From Shewanella canadensis (GTDB lineage Bacteria; Pseudomonadota; Gammaproteobacteria; Enterobacterales; Shewanellaceae), in contig NZ_RXNU01000003.1 of the NCBI RefSeq assembly GCF_003966225.1, positions 124,001 to 188,000 of the forward strand: a stretch of 64,000 nucleotides of DNA, given 5' to 3'. How positions within the stretch are numbered: position 1 is the first letter of the stretch; every line of letters starts with the position of its first letter. The position numbers were made by a program, and so were the translations under genes. The notes beneath the pieces are model-generated. The model ran no database searches and was not told the origin of the DNA. It saw nothing but the letters and a program-made list of their open reading frames with translations. Of the stretch, positions 61,891 through 64,000 are shown piece after piece.

Positions 61891-62490
61891 GTGAAAAGTG
61901 AAGTTCATGCTGAGTGTTTATCCGGAGAACATATCCTGCTCGAACCTTTGAGTTTAGAGCATATTCCCGCGCTTTCTCTGGCGGTCTCAGACGGAGAGCT
62001 TTGGCAGTTATGGTACACGAGCGCCCCTCATCCCGATGAGATGAAAGAGTATATCGAAACGGCATTAGCCGCGGAGAAAAAAGGAGAAGCATTAGCCTTT
62101 GCCGTACGGGATAAACTTTCCGGTGAGATCATCGGCTCGACGCGGATCTGCAATTGGGATCAGGCAAACAGGCGTTTGGAAATTGGTTATACCTGGTATG
62201 CCAAGCGTGCACAAAGAACTTCTGCGAACACCGAGGCCAAGCTGTTAATGCTGGAGTATGCTTTTGAAACGCTGGATGTCATGGCGGTGGAGTTTAGAAC
62301 CCACTGGCATAATCAAGCCTCGAGAGAGGCCATCACCCGTCTCGGGGCCAAACAAGATGGTGTACTGAGAAACCATAAATTACTGAGTGACGGTACCGTC
62401 AGGGATACCGTGGTCTATTCGATTATTGATCGTGAGTGGGCCGCGGTAAAACAGAATTTGAAGTTCAGGATGCAGAAATATCACGTGTGA
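61891..62490 (+). CDS. GNAT N-acetyltransferase (RimJ/RimL-like)
   Basis: About 199 residues: L-E-P-L-S-L-E-H-I-P-A-L near the start, G-S-T-R-I-C-N-W-D, L-E-I-G-Y-T-W-Y-A, and N-Q-A-S-R-E-A-I-T-R-L-G-A-K-Q-D-G-V-L-R-N-H near the end, the pattern of the YokL/RimJ group. I choose GTG at 61891 because AGGGAG precedes it by six bases; the frame is open from a TTG at 61864. Confidence 0.88.
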   Translation: MKSEVHAECLSGEHILLEPLSLEHIPALSLAVSDGELWQLWYTSAPHPDEMKEYIETALAAEKKGEALAFAVRDKLSGEIIGSTRICNWDQANRRLEIGYTWYAKRAQRTSANTEAKLLMLEYAFETLDVMAVEFRTHWHNQASREAITRLGAKQDGVLRNHKLLSDGTVRDTVVYSIIDREWAAVKQNLKFRMQKYHV

Positions 62491-62566
62491 TCAATAAGTA
62501 CTATCCATAAGTACTATCAATAAAAGCTATCAATTATTTAAAACAATAAAAACCAAGGGATCTCAA

Positions 62567-63022
62567 ATGCTGACTTCTGTACCTCATCTATCCATCTCCA
62601 ATAAGCATAGAGTCAAAAATATTGTGCTCGTACTTTCTCTCTCTCTGTCGGTTCACCTGCCAGCCGCCGCAGCAGCCCCAGAGGCTTCAGAGGCTGAAAT
62701 TGCGTTTAATCATGAAGTGCTCGAGTGTGCGTCTTATTATCAAATTAGCTCGAATGCGATCTCTCAGATGAATGCCCCACAGATGAAAGTCGTCGGTGAG
62801 CGTTTGTTGCAGTCTTCACTGGATGCGATAGCGTTAGCTGAGAAATATCAGAGTAAAGAGCAAGTCGCTAATACACTCTCGAGTGTCAAAGAAAAGCAGC
62901 TGGCATCATTGCCCAATAGTAAAAGTTTAGGGGGCTTGATGGGAAAATATAAAGACAGATGTAAGTCTCTGCTCGCCGACCCACAACAACGACTCGATTA
63001 TTGGACCATGGCGACCATGTAA
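62567..63022 (+). CDS. Exported hypothetical protein
   Basis: 151 residues with a signal peptide (about 15-38, ending A-A-A-A-A-P). The mature part is helical with two cysteines (C-A-S-Y-Y and D-R-C-K-S) that could form a disulfide. No family recognised. The start may be the ATG at 62567, preceded by AAGGGA. Confidence 0.7.
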   Translation: MLTSVPHLSISNKHRVKNIVLVLSLSLSVHLPAAAAAPEASEAEIAFNHEVLECASYYQISSNAISQMNAPQMKVVGERLLQSSLDAIALAEKYQSKEQVANTLSSVKEKQLASLPNSKSLGGLMGKYKDRCKSLLADPQQRLDYWTMATM

Positions 63023-63178
63023 TATCCTTCAGTTTCCTGTTTTCAAACCGACTCAGTTTATTAAGAATGAGCTTATTTGCCTGAAGGTGAGAATTTATTT
63101 GAAAGATTTAGATCCACTCTCCTGTCTATTAGGCAAGGTCAACCGATTAATGAGCGAAGGGAAGGTTAGATAATTTCC

Positions 63179-63565
63179 ATGAATCTATATTTTATAGCTG
63201 CTGCAGGTATGGGACTTATTACCTGCGTAGGCCATTTCACCTATGGCGTTAAACATTTTTTAACGCCTATGCTGAATGCTCAGTTTGAGCCTGTGGCTAA
63301 AGCGGTATTACATTGTGTGTTCCATTATGTGTCAGTTTTTCTTGTTTTATCAACGTTAGTGCTCGCTTCATGTGGCTTCGAATTAGTGTCAAATATGCAG
63401 GGCTTTAGCCTTGTCTTGTTTGTGGCATTAAACTTTGGCATATTTGCTATCTGGCAGATCTATATTGCCTTTGTCAGCGATATAAAGACGCCATTTAGAC
63501 ACCTTTTTCAGTGGGTGTTATTTTTGGGGATCGCGACGATGACTCTGATGGGGGTCTACCTCTAA
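63179..63565 (+). CDS. Four-segment membrane protein of unknown function
   Basis: 128 residues with four hydrophobic segments (about 2-20, 40-63, 72-94, 105-125) and two cysteine-histidine patches in the first half (I-T-C-V-G-H, L-H-C-V-F-H). I do not recognise the family. Stands alone. Confidence 0.72.
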   Translation: MNLYFIAAAGMGLITCVGHFTYGVKHFLTPMLNAQFEPVAKAVLHCVFHYVSVFLVLSTLVLASCGFELVSNMQGFSLVLFVALNFGIFAIWQIYIAFVSDIKTPFRHLFQWVLFLGIATMTLMGVYL

Positions 63566-63897
63566 TTATTCACCTTTTCGACCAACATGATTAACCTTTC
63601 TAACGTTATTTCCGCATTTGTTGCAGTTAGTTGAGAGTCATTCTTAACTAATTGCAAATTAATTAAATTCAATTGCTATTTCATTCACCTATCTGTCAAT
63701 CTGTTGCGCAGATACCTGTCATGACTCGCTATATAAAACGCTGACATTATCAATTTGTCCTGAACTCCTATGGCTATTTTAGGTCGAAATTGGGTCGGGC
63801 TGGTATTCAATTTTGCAGGTGCAACACTGAGCCGCAAAGTGATGAGCTGTATTCCATTTTTTGTAGAGCTAAACATGAGCGTTAGTAAGAGATTCTT
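63566..63897. other. Intergenic promoter region
   Basis: 332 bp before the ABC ATPase gene. AT-rich, no convincing frame; a minus-strand 63-codon frame (63685-63876) looks accidental. Confidence 0.4.
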
Positions 63898-64000
63898 ATG
63901 ATAAAAGTGAGCGGATTAAAAAAAGAATACCGGATGGGAGAGACCTCTGTTTTTGCCCTCAATGGGGTCGATTTTACCATCAATAAAAATGAGTTTGTCG
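63898..64000 (+). CDS. ABC transporter ATP-binding protein, partial (LolD/MacB-type)
   Basis: Only the first 34 codons are in the window. They read I-K-V-S-G-L-K-K-E-Y-R-M-G-E and A-L-N-G-V-D-F-T-I-N-K-N-E-F-V, the classic opening of MacB/LolD-type ATPases just before the Walker A loop, which lies outside the window. AAGAG precedes the ATG. Partners are beyond the end. Confidence 0.85.
   Translation, partial: MIKVSGLKKEYRMGETSVFALNGVDFTINKNEFV

Noticed and set aside
63685..63876. 63-codon minus-strand frame before the ABC ATPase
   Set aside because: No ribosome site or family features; lies in a likely promoter region.

Overview
The window looks like the chromosome of a marine Shewanella or very close relative. 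The best single marker is a small four-heme periplasmic cytochrome of the CctA type beside htpX. Supporting signs are PanP in place of PanD, a bioA/bioBFCD block, a TPP-riboswitch thiamine-uptake operon with a TonB receptor and PnuT, and moderate GC. I saw no rRNA, tRNA, CRISPR array or prophage.

Layout. 0-6 kb: lipoprotein, ecotin, and a two-gene cytoplasmic molybdoenzyme (NasA/NapA-like catalytic subunit plus a fused four-[4Fe-4S]/NrfD-like membrane subunit). 6-10.5 kb: a scarred accessory patch holding a duplicated and broken piece of the NrfD-like gene, a REP-type tyrosine transposase, acetyltransferases and a MerR regulator. 10.5-13.7 kb: a foreign-looking two-gene unit made of a secreted isoaspartate methyltransferase and a polytopic protein with a spermidine-synthase-like domain predicted to lie in the periplasm. 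13.9-26 kb: DUF4386, VOC, GyrI-like and WYL genes, a beta-propeller lipoprotein, a chemoreceptor, an EF-hand protein, PanP, and glycerate kinase with a GntP permease.

26-32 kb is the biotin block, bioA divergent from bioBFCD across a BirA operator. 32-37 kb: 5'-nucleotidase lipoprotein, PepE, HtpX and CctA. 37-46.7 kb is nitrogen assimilation: cobA (siroheme), a TrpD2/YbiB-like protein, a NasT-like ANTAR antiterminator, nirB, nirD, a nitrate/nitrite transporter and a PP2C-kinase fusion. Both of its transcription units carry sigma-54 -24/-12 promoters with NtrC-type sites upstream. The nirB unit also has a roughly 200-nt leader with three 17-bp repeats and an intrinsic terminator. This gives a readable two-tier control: nitrogen starvation (NtrC) plus nitrate/nitrite (NasT antitermination). 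No nitrate reductase sits in this cluster, so the molybdoenzyme at 1.5-5.9 kb is the candidate source of nitrite.

46.7-53 kb: mixed lipoproteins, a CsgD-like regulator, small secreted and membrane proteins, HinT, a double-hotdog protein and YcfL. 53.2-58 kb: TPP riboswitch, TonB receptor, YkoF-like thiamine-binding protein, PnuT, ThiK. 58-64 kb: a 272-bp MITE-like element, DoxX, a YdjA-type nitroreductase, an oxygen-binding di-iron (ODP) protein beside a stripped-down chemoreceptor-like protein, two acetyltransferases, two small unknown proteins, and the start of an ABC transporter ATPase cut by the window end.

The best candidates for undescribed biology are the periplasmic methyltransferase/spermidine-synthase-like pair (10.5-13.7 kb) and the ODP/chemoreceptor-tip pair (59.8-61.2 kb). 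Identities, site matches and alignments were judged by eye; no database search was run.
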